Positions 1 to 11,454 of a stretch of DNA of 64,000 bases are shown here, in pieces. The DNA is taken from contig JAJEKB010020870.1 in the NCBI GenBank assembly GCA_022393335.1, positions 448,349 to 512,348 on the forward strand, in the 5' to 3' direction. The notes beneath the pieces were generated by a model. It was not told where the DNA came from. It made no database searches and saw nothing but the letters and a program-made list of their open reading frames with translations. The DNA is from Macrotrachela quadricornifera. Lineage: Eukaryota > Rotifera > Eurotatoria > Philodinida > Philodinidae. The position numbers and the translations under genes are program-made. Numbering within the stretch: position 1 is the first letter of the stretch; each line of letters starts with the position of its first letter.

Positions 1-839
1 TTAAAATATATAAATTTGGATGTGAACAATGATTTACTATCAACGATCTGTTCTTCATTAAATATGACACATTTATTTATTAAATTATATAATATTGATG
101 ATTGTTTTCATCTATTTGATAGTCGTCTTACTGAATTACATACATTTTTAGTTAAACTTGCTGAATATGTTCACGATCCATCATTACTTCGACGTATTCC
201 AATATGAAGTTACACACAATTTTTTTAGATTATTAAATAATATGGTAAATATTGTAACAAAAAAAGACCCTTTTTTTAATTTCCATTTGTTTTCAAATCA
301 ATAAAGAATGTTTAAGTATTAATTCATATCTTTTATGTTCTTATATTTAGAAAAAATTGGATAAACTAAATTATTTTTTAATGTATGTCCAACTTTCGAC
401 AAGTGAATTTGATAGTTTAATTTTTTCACTTATTCGTCGAATGTTATATTTGAAAAAAATTGAATCATCATTTCATCTTAGTCGGGGAACTTCATTTATT
501 GATTGTACGTATTTGGAAAATTCATTTCTCAATCAAATTCTATATTTAGAAAGATTTATTTTCGATAATGTTATTGATCATATTCGACATACATTTATTC
601 AAAGAGGATATTATATTGATGGTTATATCAGTTATACAAATTATTTAAATAGAAAATGGAATCAATGTTATTTTTATTCGATTCCTTATTTAGTGGAATA
701 TTTACAAACTATTTCACATAGTTTTACCGGTAGTTTATTTAATAATGTGCGCATTCTATGGATGCGAGACGAATATTCGTTATTTATGAAAATTTCACAT
801 TCATTTCCATTACTTCGTCAATTAGCGATTTCAAATTGA
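1..839 (+). CDS. F-box/LRR-like family protein, 3' part (N-terminus outside window), possibly decayed
   Basis: Two open segments in the same direction, about 1-207 and 357-839, resemble the C-terminal half of the large F-box/LRR-like family that I associate with bdelloid rotifers. Cues are the segment starting with VNNDLLSTICSSLN, an LSTSEFDSLIFSLIRRMLYL stretch, and an ending in which serine and leucine precede ISN and the TGA stop. The second segment is preceded by TTTATATTTAG, a plausible 3' splice site. I could not find a good in-phase donor before the TGA that closes the first segment, so this may be a real two-exon gene with a weak donor or a pseudogene. The start lies left of the window. 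Family function (adaptor for ubiquitin ligases) is only inferred. Confidence 0.5.
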
Positions 840-3190
840 ATCGAACAAAAAGTATTTTAAGCCTGATGTAAGGGTGTACGAAGTTGATGAATACATATTC
901 GAGAAGATTGGTTCTCAGATAAGCACTCTTCTTTGCTGATTACTACATGTCAGATCTTTCAGTAATATTTACAAAGAAATATGTAAAAAAAGGTGAACTG
1001 GTCGCTTCAAGTCTTGGTGTTGAGTCCTAGTGGACATCAATCGTAAAATAACAGTCAAATAGAAGAAGATGTATCATAGGCTGCAATATGATGTGCTCCG
1101 TTTGCAGCAATTTCTAAATAGTTTTTCTTTTTTAGTTTCTTTTTAGTAATTGTATGAACAAATGTCCAATGATTTTTCAAGAGGAATTCAAACGAAATGC
1201 ATCTGTCCGCCTCGAAGCTGAACTAATAGTGAATGATATAATGGAGTTAAATATAGAAACGACTAGACATTGACTTCGTTCGTTTATCGTAACTGCAATA
1301 AGTGAGACTTATGATTTTTGAGAAATTATCAACTGATTCGATTCTTGAGCGAAAATAATTCTTTTTCAGATATTTGACGTAATAGAAACTATTCATATCC
1401 ATTAAAGAACTTATGAATGTTAATATGGTGTTATTTGTTTATAGTAGCGTAAGCAGAAATAGATATATAGTTGCACTGCCCTAAAATTCTAAGAAACTGT
1501 CTGAAATTGTAGAGTCTAGAAAATTTTTTTTATTTTTAAATAACGATGGTTTTTTGATGATCTCGACCTGGTCACGCCACTAAACTTGCTCATGCAAATC
1601 AAACCATCTGAACGACATCTAGTTCAGTTTTCTTAAAGAAACAGTTCTATATCTATAAATACTGCATTGTAAAAGTTATAAATGTTTATCTGTTCGTTTT
1701 ATTCACTCAAGTTAGAGTTCAAAATTAGAAATATAACATCTCAGATAAGAGAATACGACAAGATATCTGTAATAAACTTGAACCGATTTTCTCGAGGATA
1801 AGGAACTCAAATTTAACGTCTGTTTTTCATGATGATACAACATTTATTGAGTAAATGTTTGGCGGTCCATCGAAGAGTGTACATTTTTGAAAGGCGATTA
1901 ATGTTTCTTTTTGCTGATTATTTCCAAAGTGAAAGAATTCATGAATATTCCGCATCACACATCTCTTAAAATCCTCAAATTCTGTCAGTTATTTTTTGAA
2001 AAATAAGTTGTATGATAGTGTCTAACTGTTTATCTGCCAAATTAAAAACCATCCATGTTTGATTTGCATTTACTGTACGGTACGTTTCGTGCGAATTTAA
2101 TTTTTTTGACATGAACAAATTCAAGTTTTGTGGATATATTCAATGTTTCGATCTGTTCCAAATTTTTTTGAACTGATTTTTCTTTTGATTTCGTTCAATA
2201 CTTTCAATGGCATGATTATTGATTATTTTTCTAACCAATTTATTCTATATATCATTGTTTACTCTTTGTTAATATTTCCTCTCAAGACATATTAGTCATC
2301 AAAATCTAATCGATTCATTTACACAGACATGACTTTGACGAGATGGAAAAGGTGCAGTGAGTTTTCTAGCGCAGATAACACGAAAAAAACGTTCATAGTT
2401 CATAATACAAAGATATTTGCATACGAAAGTTTTACTGTATATGTATGTCTGCTGATCCAGCTTCGTTAATATCAACAGTAAAACACAATTCAAAATACTT
2501 AATGATCGTTCATGTAAAAAGCTATTGATTAATGTATTTTAAGACTGAACATGAGATCGGCTAGCCGTGAGTAGCAGGTTAAAACAACACACTGACGAAC
2601 GAATATATACTTGTATGATAAATCTATTGAAAGTATGTTAAAGTACAGTGGAAATTTGTAACAAGATTACTCGTAATTAACCATACCATAATATTTTTCT
2701 CACTGATGAAAAAAAAAGATATTGCATGAAACATTATACTTGTGAATAACGCATAAAACTCTTAATTGAAGCATGAAAAAAAATGTTATGGATCTAAAGT
2801 TTCCTTAATTGATCACATTCTATACAGATATAATTTTCATTTTAAACTTTAATTTATCAATATCTTTATTAATACTTCCATGAAATCCAATTAACTTTTA
2901 CTCTAACTCAATTCTAACTTAATTGTATTCTAAAACAATTTCAAATCAATAAATCAAAATTCGACATTTTTCTCCATATAGACTAATTTTTTTCCTAATT
3001 AAATACGTTTTCTCAAGTCAATTTTCGTCAGAATTTCCGAAATTGAGATAAATGCATTGAAAGATAGCTCACCTTCTGTTCTTTCAGAAATGATACTGAA
3101 TTTCCTTGACATTTCTCTTTTGACCAAGATTTTCAATGGTTTTCCTCAACTTCTTGAAAACAATGCTTATTTTTAAAAAAATCCAAAAAT
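840..3190. other. Gene-less AT-rich stretch
   Basis: I see no supportable gene here. Short open frames (for example minus 2299-2493) have no recognisable domain or splice context. The stretch is AT-rich with poly-T/poly-A runs. Confidence 0.5.
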
Positions 3191-3428
3191 GTTTAATTTT
3201 TTTGTTCGAAAGAGCATGTCAAGGTGCAGTACATGGCAGACTCTTTTTTTAAGTGAGTTTTATTCTTACTATATATGTAGACACTTATATGAGTCAAGTG
3301 CTATTCTTTGATCCATTTGTCTTGTGATTTCTTTTCTCTATTAAAAAGTTAAGTATTTCAAAAAACGTGCTCTGTCATGCACCACATCCAAACATGCTCT
3401 TTCAAACAAAAAGAAAAATTTTGAATCT
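3190..3428. repeat. Imperfect inverted repeat (about 50-bp arms), MITE-like
   Basis: The left arm near 3196-3245 contains TTTGTTCGAAAGAGCATGT. The right arm near 3368-3424 is its imperfect reverse complement (ACATGCTCTTTCAAACAAAA). About 120 bp of unrelated AT-rich sequence separates them. The arms share a GTGCA-type core and a CATG...CAGA motif. This is a small fold-back unit; no transposase or clear target duplication is visible. Confidence 0.5.
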
Positions 3429-5252
3429 ATTGTATCAGTGCTGAAAGAGAAATTTTGAATGCGAAATCAGCCATTTTTTATCCTTGTTTGGTGAGTATCT
3501 CATTCATACACCATGGTATAGGGCTGACAATTGCATCACAGTCTCTTCATGGCAGCCTCAGTATATCCTGAGAATTTCAGCTCGTTTCACTTATCTTAAT
3601 GCCAAAAATAATTTTCGAAGGAGAGGTCTGAAGTAAAAGAAGAATTTACTTTTGATGTTGACATTGCCTTCTAATTAATAAATAAAGCAATGATCTTAGC
3701 AGTGCATCATAACGTTTTAGACGCATACTTGAGCACAAGAATGATCAGTCAACAATGTTGCTTCGATTAGTGGCATTGATCGACACGATAATCCTTTAAT
3801 AAATTAACGGGTGCCCACGATAAATTGAATTTAATATTTTTCGTACATAATCGAGAAATATTTTTTTAAACAAAATTATGTCCTACACTCTACACTTTAT
3901 TTGAGTAATGAAGGCAGGCAATATCTAATGATGAGTGTCTTAGCTATCTTCGCGATCTAACAAAGTTACTTCTATCAAAAGAATGAGTGGTTGGAGAATC
4001 ATATTTTGACATTTTGAGTGTGAGTTCAAATGAGGATTGTCATTTATATATGAATCACCAATAGGAATATTTCTATAAGCCGACCACCATTAAAGGGTGG
4101 ATTTCTGTTTCCTAGGTTCTATACGATTAAGAAGACTATCAGATATAATATAATCAAAATCAAACTATGCTCAATGATAATCAGGGATGTGACTATTGGA
4201 TACACTGACAGTTGAGCTCCTGACATTAGAACCCCATCATTTGAGCCTCATCCCTTCCGCCGTGTCAACACTCATCATCAGCTGCATCTATACACTCACC
4301 CTCATCGTCACCTTGATTCTAACTCTCATTCTTGATCACACTTTATTCTCAATCTGACAGACTACTGAAATTTATTTTTTTGAATTTTTTTTCTATACAG
4401 GATTAATTTCCTAACTAAAGATTTATTGAGACTTATTAGCTGTATAAGTGTTTCATCGCATTCTTATCCTTGCCGTTGCCACACTCTCACCAAACTCTAA
4501 TTGTCGAGAATTATGCAGGATTTATTTCAAAATGTATGAGGATTTATTAAGAAATCTCAAAAAAATAAATCCCGGCAACTGCTACTCACTCTTTATCATA
4601 CTGAGCGATGTATATGGAGTTCATCACAGTTTTTCATCAAAGTTACATATAGAAGGGCTCAAATGTCGGGGCCCAACTGTCGTGTCACCGACTATTTGGG
4701 ATTTCGTAGAATGTAACGCTTCCTACTTCTTGAATCTTCCTATGTTACCATTCCTGCTTTTGAAATTTTCCTCAAAAGCTAGTAAAAATGTACATTACAT
4801 CCATATTATACCCCATTAGGCCTCTTGCTTTCATTGCTAATTTATGTCTTGATGGAAATTATGCTAAATTATCTTTCAGAAAAGAGTTAGCGAATCCATC
4901 AGATGAGCGCTTCTTGTTTCCTATGATAGCATTGTTTTTAATGGTATAATTTAACTATGAAAGTATTGTGTGTAAAAAGTGAATAATAAAATTGATTTTT
5001 AATGTTAAAAATTGCAGTATAATGTCATCTGATAGAAAGGTGATTCCTTTCAACAGTTTTTCTGCATTAATCTTCTCTTTTGAAAAGAAGATGTACCTCA
5101 TCGATGCATTCTATCGTAGAAAAAGTTCTACCTTACTTATACTCCATCTCATATCTCGTGTATTACGTTTGAAAATTAGGATATACCAGTCCTGGTGATA
5201 TCTTATAAAATTTATATGTTGTTATTACTTTTATATGTAATTAATGATCACT
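3429..5252. other. Gene-less stretch; one unassigned 123-codon open frame
   Basis: The only sizeable open frame is plus 4448-4819 (123 codons). It shows no domain I recognise, a low-complexity hydrophobic C-terminus and no supporting splice signals. I treat it as unsupported. The rest shows nothing. Confidence 0.4.
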
Positions 5253-6133
5253 AATCGACGATCTTGCCCTACTCTTTCTAGATTCTTGTTTTTCTTTACT
5301 TTCCGACAAGATTCCTGTATTTAGGCAAGATTCTTTTTGACAGAAAAGTAAAAGATTCTTCTCAGCTTCCCAAGATGAACAGCGCGTGATGTCTTCTTTG
5401 TATGGTCATATATAAAAAACGATGTCTGAACGCTATTTAGTCATTGTTAATTCAATAACTGGTACAACTTCACTTCTAATACGTACTTTTTCTAGAACAT
5501 TCAACTCGTTATCAAACAACATGTAACCGCTCTATTTCAATTACATGAAGGTAAAATGTTCTCATTCGATTTAGAGAAAGTAACGGACTGTGTAATAGCT
5601 TTTTTTCGATTTTTTAAAATAAATCACGCTTATTGAATACATTTCAATATTTTATTAATCAATCTTTCTATCTACTTTATTTTTTTAAATATTCTTTTTT
5701 TATGAACAAAAGGATTTTATTAATCGACGATAGAAATCCTAGATGCACACGTCATTGATAACATTAGAAAAAAATAAGTATTTTTTTTGTATTTTTACAT
5801 TTTTTGTATATGGTGTGCAAAATTTATAATAAAATAGTATAAAACAAATAGTAACAGTAGCCGATAAAAAACCTTTTCAATATGACAAGACTCAAGCAAG
5901 AAAGACAAGAAATAAGAACCAGGCAAGAGTTCAAGAAAAGCAAGAGAACAAGAATCTTGTCTGGAGAAGAATTTCTTGCCTCGCCAGCCAAGATTCGGTC
6001 TACACGAATCTTGTTAGAAAGGCAAGATCAGATTTTTCAGGCAAGAATCTTGTACAGAAGGAATAGAAAAAGAATCTTGCCTGATAACCAAGGAAAACAA
6101 GAACCTGGAAAGAAAGCGACAAGATCGTCGATT
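5253..6133. mobile_element. Non-autonomous inverted-repeat element (0.88 kb)
   Basis: The left end starts AATCGACGATCTTG and the right end finishes with its reverse complement CAAGATCGTCGATT. Inside both ends the arms continue as diverged copies rich in CAAGAATCTTG-type motifs, over about 100-150 bp each. The 90-codon plus frame at 5882-6154 is composed of this repeated motif (RTRILS, ARILYRR and similar) and is not a real gene. An internal ATCGACGA copy occurs near 5717. I could not define a target duplication. Confidence 0.65.
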
Positions 6134-7660
6134 GGGTGGATAATATTTAGATAAAATAAAAGAAAATTTTTAATAGAAAAAAAAAGAAGAGTAAATGAAA
6201 GTTTAAGAAGAAATTAAATAATTAAAAAAGATATGTACATTAAATAATTTAGTTAAATTGAAACATAAAATGCAAAAATATTAAAAGAATGGAAAATTTC
6301 TCAATAGAAAAACTTTCATATTTATATAAAACTGGTTTTCTCTTTGATATAATAAATAGAAAAAAAAATATGTATATCAAATAAAGAGTTTTAATGAGAA
6401 AAAAATTAATTTGGTTTTATAAAATAATTTTTTATTTTAGAGTTCTGAGAAAAAGTAATCCCTTATTTGTTAGTTCATGTTTGATTACAATCAATATTAC
6501 AAAGCATTAGATCATCGAATATTAATAAATCTTCTGAATTTACTTCTACAAAACACATTTCAATTAGATAAGAATGTTTCTATAATAAAACAAAAAATCT
6601 ACTTTATCTTATTTAAAAAAATTAATATAAATAAGAATCAAGTTACTTTGTAATTTAATTAAATTTTTTTAATGATATAAATGTCTCATCATAAGAAAAA
6701 GAGAGACTGAAAAATAAATTATATAATTATCTTTTATCTAATAAAACATTATTTGGATATTTTCATAGAGTCTCAACTAAAGTGTAGAAAATTAATTTTC
6801 AATTCTCATTAAATTATCAACGTTTCTAAAACATTTTTATTCGAAACAATTTTCATAATAAATTTTCTTTCTTTTTAAAGATTTTTTATTTCATTATAAA
6901 TAGATACAAAATATTCTAAACCTTTTAAAAAATGATTTTATTGTATAGTTTTGAAAAATTATTTTCGATAGATAATGTCATTAAAATAAAGTAAAATAAA
7001 ATGATCTGACATTTTTGAATTAAAGTGTAGTTTGACTAAATCTTTCATTTGAAATAAATAAATGAAACATAAAAGTTTATTTTTTGAGAAACTAGAACAG
7101 ATCTTCTCTTCATGAGTATAGATAGAAATACTATTTAATAAAATTGTCTGAATTTTTTAAAATTATATGAAAAAATGATGAGAATTGTGTCTTTTTAAGA
7201 TTATAGAACAAACGAGTTCTATTGAATAGATTATATCACCATAAAGAACAAGTAACGCTCGTCGCGGACAACTCGCTTGACCCTCGACTGAATCTTTTTT
7301 CATATTTTATGTCTTCGTTAGATATACTGTTGATATTTACACTGATGGTTCGGTTAGTTCACTCAAACCTACCACGGTTTTTGATTTTCAAAAGCGACGC
7401 TGTTAATCTCGCCTTTGATAATTAGCCAGCGCTTTTAATCTTCACATCACAGAGGACATTTATAAAATCTTTAAGAAGGATTGATTAGGGATTAGTATCA
7501 GTCACATACATCATGTTTTCGACTGTTTCCTCCAAAGCTTCAGGTTTGAAAACGTTTCTCATTGAAAGAGATCTTCCAAAGAATTGTACAATCGTTTCAT
7601 TCACAAATATTTTTGATAATAGCTGAACTCAACAGTTCACTGGATAAGCTTTTTGATATC
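6134..7660. other. Gene-less, very AT-rich stretch
   Basis: Long A/T runs and no recognisable coding or structural feature. The plus open frame 7222-7425 has no support. Confidence 0.5.
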
Positions 7661-7671
7661 TTCCATTAAAA

Positions 7672-7732
7672 ATAGTTCGCAGTCAGTCGTCGGCGTCCCT
7701 TCGGTCCGCCACTCCTGACTGCTCGTCTACAC
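7672..7732. repeat. GC-rich palindromic repeat, copy 1
   Basis: Contains CAGTCGTCGGCGTCCCTTCGG, trimmed here as GTCGTCGGCGTCCCTTC, followed by TCCGCCACTCCTGACTG. It is a diverged copy of the structured GC-rich palindrome found again at 9632-9722 and 10538-10592. Confidence 0.5.
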
Positions 7733-7979
7733 CAACTGTGTAGATCTAACTCATTCACTATCCCATGTTCTTGCGGCAAATAATTTCTGGAGATGTCAGG
7801 TTTATAAACGAAACACACGTCAATTACATGGACTGCATAAACTACTAACAAGAGGGTGATGATGGATTCAATAACATCTCTTCTTGCGAACCTTAAGTTT
7901 TTATTTGAAATACATCTTTTTTACCCTTGAGTTAGAATATGGCAATCCTTTTTTGATTGCTGAGACCAAGCTAAGTCTA

Positions 7980-8075
7980 TGTTTTTCTGACCCTGACACA
8001 AACATACATACGCACACGCAAAATTTTTTTCATATGACCCTCCTTTCAGTCGAGGGAACAATTGATGCCACTGCA
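7980..8075 (+). repeat. Dispersed repeat terminus (CCCTC...CAGTCGAGGGAA), copy 1
   Basis: CACACGCAAAATTTTTTTCATATGACCCTCCTTTCAGTCGAGGGAAC is one of five copies of a shared block (reported here only by its key parts: ACGCA, a T-run, CATAT, then CCCTTCAGTCGAGGG). The final part can fold as CCCT...AGGG. Other copies lie near 8670-8738, 10465-10535, 10750-10806 and 12030-12093. It looks like the conserved end of a non-autonomous mobile element family. Confidence 0.5.
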
Positions 8076-8490
8076 GCTCTTGATCATGTAAACTTTCTTC
8101 TAGACTGCTAACCTTACCCTTTCCATCTGATAAACAGCTCCTCAACCCACGTACAGGAAATGTTTTCGAATTACAAAAGCGCCGTGTATACTGTACGGTG
8201 ATCATTCTCATTGTAAAAATATTTCTCCGAGTGCTGAGAGAAAAATGACCGACCACATCGAATGTGGTTAAGAATGAACAAGCTAGAGCTTCTTTCTCTT
8301 TGGTAAAAGTCACTCGCGACAGCCCCAACAATCTTTTGGAATAGATTAGTACACTTTTACCTATACTACTCAAGTGAACTAAAGGTAAAAGAGCGATTAT
8401 GTTCTTCACCACTAGACCATACCAGCAACTACCATCAATTCCTTTGTCCCCTACATACCATCCAAGGAAGTGGTGTTCCTTTCACCTTTA

Positions 8491-8670
8491 TATGAGAGCC
8501 AGGGCTAAGATGTTTTTTTGACCTCTATGAGTCATCCGGTAAAAGGATGTTTTTTTGACCCCTATGTGAGAGCCAGGGCTAAGATGTTTTTTTGACCCCT
8601 ATGTGAGAGCCAGGGCTAAAATGTTTTTTTGACCCCTATGAGTCATCCGGTAAAAAGATGTTTTTTTGAC
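8491..8670 (+). repeat. Tandem repeat, five units of about 35-38 bp
   Basis: Each unit ends with an ATGTTTTTTTGACC core. Two alternating variants are seen: one with GAGAGCCAGGGCTAA and one with GAGTCATCCGGTAAA, in the order A-B-A-A-B. The array runs straight into the dispersed terminus that ends at about 8738. A related GATGTTTTTTTGACCTGCGAC unit occurs near 12006-12035. Confidence 0.75.
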
Positions 8671-8738
8671 TTGCGACAAACCCACAAACGCATTTTCATT
8701 TTTTTCGTATTACCCTTCCTTCAGTCGAGGGAATTAGT
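8670..8738 (+). repeat. Dispersed repeat terminus, copy 2
   Basis: TTGCGACAAACCCAC, then AACGCATTTTCATTTTTTTC, then CCTTCAGTCGAGGGAA. Same family as the copies near 10465, 10750 and 12030, and directly downstream of the 37-bp tandem array. Confidence 0.55.
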
Positions 8739-8739
8739 C

Positions 8740-9630
8740 ATAAAACTTTTAATATAAATATTCTCAGTTGCAATACAAGCTGTTAGTGCTCATTTAGCCA
8801 TTCTATGAGACAATGCAACTACGATGATACATAGATCTGACTAAAAACATATTCATAAAAATGTAATTTCGATTGATGTTAGGAATAGTTTTTTTATTTC
8901 GTATCATGGTATAAATATATTCTGGTTGAGCTACATACAAGGCGGTCGAGTAAAAATGCAAGCACTCATTAGCAACCGAAAGCAATATATCTTATAGTAT
9001 TGTCATTGCATGATAGTGATACTGATGCCACTAGACGAATTTATAAGTTGACACAGATCTGAGTACCCATGCTTTAACTTTTTTCTATTAATTTTCATTG
9101 AAAGGTTGATCTCTGCTTGTATTATTAACTAAAAAGAAGTCAAAGACATTGTTCTAAAGCTTGAGATACAGAATACAGAATTTTACAACGCCACTTTTGA
9201 AAACACTTTCCTTTATGAACTACTCAATAAAAATCAGGATTTTATTTGTGAGAATCATTGTAACTTTAAAATGCCCATACTATTATAGACCACCAAAATA
9301 GTATTGTAATCGGCATACATGAATGCATATACTATCGTCACCAATTGCTTCAGCAAGGTAAAATAGCATACAAATAGTCTTAATCATTAAGTCGAGGATT
9401 GATCGAGTTAAAGAAGGAACTGTTATGTTTTAATTCTCCATAACAAAATATATATATTATTCAGTTTAAAAAAATTTTCATAAACTGTCTTTCTGCGAAT
9501 AACACTTTCAGAGCGGACTAATTATACTGCAGCTTATCTTGAAGTCGATGGTGTTCCACATATGTATACCCATATAAAATCATTTTTTTCTTTTCAGATG
9601 TTTATACATCTTTAATAAGACAGATGAGCA
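8740..9630. other. Gene-less stretch
   Basis: No supportable gene or repeat seen; AT-rich with scattered short frames. Confidence 0.4.
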
Positions 9631-9631
9631 G

Positions 9632-9722
9632 CTAGTCGTTCGTCGGCGCCCGGAAGGGACGCCAGTCACAGTTAGTCGTTCGTCGACGCCCGGAAGGGAC
9701 GCCAGTCACAGCTAGCCGCACA
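9632..9722 (+). repeat. GC-rich palindromic repeat, tandem pair (copies 2a, 2b)
   Basis: Two head-to-tail units of about 43 bp, each containing AGTCGTTCGTCG(G/A)CGCCCG, then GAAGGGACGCCAGTCACAG. They are nearly identical, so the duplication is recent. The unit is the same family as 7672-7732 and 10538-10592. Confidence 0.7.
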
Positions 9723-10249
9723 GCCATATAGTTCTTCTCCCACAACTTCGGGCACATCTGCATTTACGATCTAAGCCACTTATCTTTGGGTTTCCGCATC
9801 AAACTTAAGCAATATCCAATTAAAAAATTTTCATTTCAAAATTCAGAAAATAGTGCTACGCTAAGAAAGAATGAGAGCGGAATGCGTTTTGTTCGCGTTT
9901 ATGTCACGTTCCTATGGAATTCGAATGTTATTTTTCTACGATTGATATACATTCAAATGAAAATGTTAAATTCCAATATTTACCTTTGTTCGATTAACGG
10001 TATTCACATCCTACCAAAATCTAACGTGGAACAGCTAGTCTTAATTTTAGATACCCCATGTAAAACTATAGAAAAAAATGCTTGACAGCCGAGATCATAT
10101 ATCTTATCGTTTCATATATGCAGGATTTCCTAAGAAATCGATTGCTTTTAGTTGTACTACACTTTTTGTCTTCACGATCGAACTACACATAGTGATACAG
10201 AACTTTTACTAACACAAACCACTCTCAATCCTGACTATTTAATTTCCGA

Positions 10250-10420
10250 GTGCCAAAGAATCTGATTGGTCGAAATCCCGAAGTGGAAAAAACGTCATTG
10301 ATATGAGTTAGAGACTAAAAGAATCCGATTGGTCGAAATCCCGCGGTAAAAAAAAACGTGATTGGTGGAAGTTAGAGGCTGAAAGAATCTGACTGGCCTA
10401 AATTGCAGCATGAAAGATTC
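10250..10420 (+). repeat. Tandem repeat, about three units of 62-65 bp (GATTGGTCGAAATCCCG)
   Basis: Units start near 10257, 10320 and 10383 with AATCTGATTGGTCGAAATCC or variants, each followed by an A-run and ACGT(C/G)ATTG. A related unit occurs at 10600-10720, and a sister form (ATTCTGATTGGTCCGAAACC) at 11727-11900. Confidence 0.6.
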
Positions 10421-10464
10421 ATTGGACCAAAATGGGATATCAAAAACATTTGGCTAAGCTTTAA

Positions 10465-10535
10465 CCTTGCGACAAAACACAGACAAACGCATTTTAGTTT
10501 TTTTCATATCACCGTCCCTTCAGTCAAGGAAACTA
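10465..10535 (+). repeat. Dispersed repeat terminus, copy 3
   Basis: CTTGCGACAAAACACAGAC, AACGCATTTTAGTTTTTTTC, then CCCTTCAGTCAAGGAAAC. It is followed directly by the palindrome at 10538. Confidence 0.55.
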
Positions 10536-10537
10536 TG

Positions 10538-10592
10538 AGCGTCTAGTCGTTCGTCGGCGCCCCTACGGGGCACCACTCACGACTAGCCGCTC
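10538..10592. repeat. GC-rich palindromic repeat, copy 3 (near-perfect hairpin)
   Basis: CTAGTCG at 10539 pairs with CGACTAG near 10576, and the inner GGCGCCCC pairs with GGGGCACC around a TAC loop. This is the best-preserved copy of the structured repeat. It could form a strong stem in DNA or RNA. Confidence 0.65.
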
Positions 10593-10749
10593 CCTGTTCA
10601 ACACAGCTTCTAATCGGTTGGATTTCTAGTATGGAAGAATCTGATTGATCAAAAACCCGAGTCGAGAACCCTAGATTAAGATTTCAGCCTGAAACAGTCT
10701 GATTGCTCGATAATCCGCGATCGAAAAACCATAATTGCACTGAGTTTTA

Positions 10750-10811
10750 TACAAGAAAACAAACGCATTTTAGTTTTTACAATGACCTCTCTTCAGTCGA
10801 GCGAACATGAT
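10750..10811 (+). repeat. Dispersed repeat terminus, copy 4, interrupted by solo LTR
   Basis: ACAAACGCATTTTAGTTTTT, ACAATGACC, then CTCTTCAGTCGAGCGAAC. The solo LTR inserted immediately downstream at CTAGT. Confidence 0.5.
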
Positions 10812-10960
10812 CTAGTTGCGCTGATAATCACACAGATCGCTTAAGAATGAGCGATACTGAGATCATCACTACACATTACCATCCATCAATGACATCATAG
10901 TCATATAGAATCAACCTTAACCGATATCACCCTTACGTGATATTACAAAAGTAACTCGTA

Positions 10961-11224
10961 CACTGTAAATTTTTTTGAAATTCTAGAAATGCCTTAATGC
11001 ATTCAAGCGATTTTTAAATTTTATTATTCGCTAGTTGATTTTCGAGTTTTTCTGAAATCCTTGATTTTCGTGAATGTATGAATTCAAATTTATTTCCCAG
11101 CAAAAAACTACAAATTGAAAATCGCTAGTGATTTTCGAATACTTAGAAAATGTTGGTCGAATTCATATAGGCATTTCTAGAATATCTTTCAACAAACTCT
11201 ATAACTATTTTCTAGTTTACAGTG
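10961..11224. mobile_element. MITE with TA target duplication (Tc1/mariner-type), nested in the solo LTR
   Basis: The left end is CACTGTAAATTTTTTTGAAA and the right end finishes TTCTAGTTTACAGTG, its imperfect reverse complement. Both are flanked by TA (10959-10960 and 11225-11226). A second inverted block, TTCTAGAAATGCC near the left and GGCATTTCTAGAA near the right, extends the arms. There is no coding capacity. It split the upstream part of the solo LTR. Confidence 0.75.
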
Positions 11225-11254
11225 TATGTGATACAACATATACGTAATGAGAGT

Positions 11255-11454
11255 CTTCACCGATATCGGACTTATATAATAGCGCAGGTAATATCATCAT
11301 CGGATGGGATTACATGCGATATTATACAAATGTAATACTCACCTTCACTGATATCGGACTTATATAATAGCGCAGGTAATATCATCCTTAGATGAGATTA
11401 CATGCGATATTATATCAGCGCAGTGCTCACCTTCACCGCTATCATACTTATATC
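11255..11454 (+). repeat. 88-bp tandem repeat in LTR U3 (two full units and one partial)
   Basis: Units begin with CTTCAC at 11255, 11343 and 11431, exactly 88 bp apart. Each has GATATCGGACTTATATAATA, then GCGCAGGTAATATCATC, then GATTACATGCGATATTAT. The third copy stops about 24 bp in, just upstream of the TATA run. A diverged unit also lies left of the inserted MITE (about 10916-10958). Repeats of this kind upstream of an LTR promoter often hold enhancer sites; that role is inferred. Confidence 0.75.

Noticed and set aside
4448..4819. 123-codon plus frame
   Set aside because: No domain, no splice signals, weak composition; length is possible by chance in this region.
5882..6154. 90-codon Arg/Lys-rich open frame
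   Set aside because: It is made of iterated inverted-repeat units of the mobile element; no start context or homology.
7921..8412. 163-codon minus-strand open frame
   Set aside because: It runs through the dispersed repeat terminus near 8000, has no recognisable domain, and its sequence is explained by the repeat.
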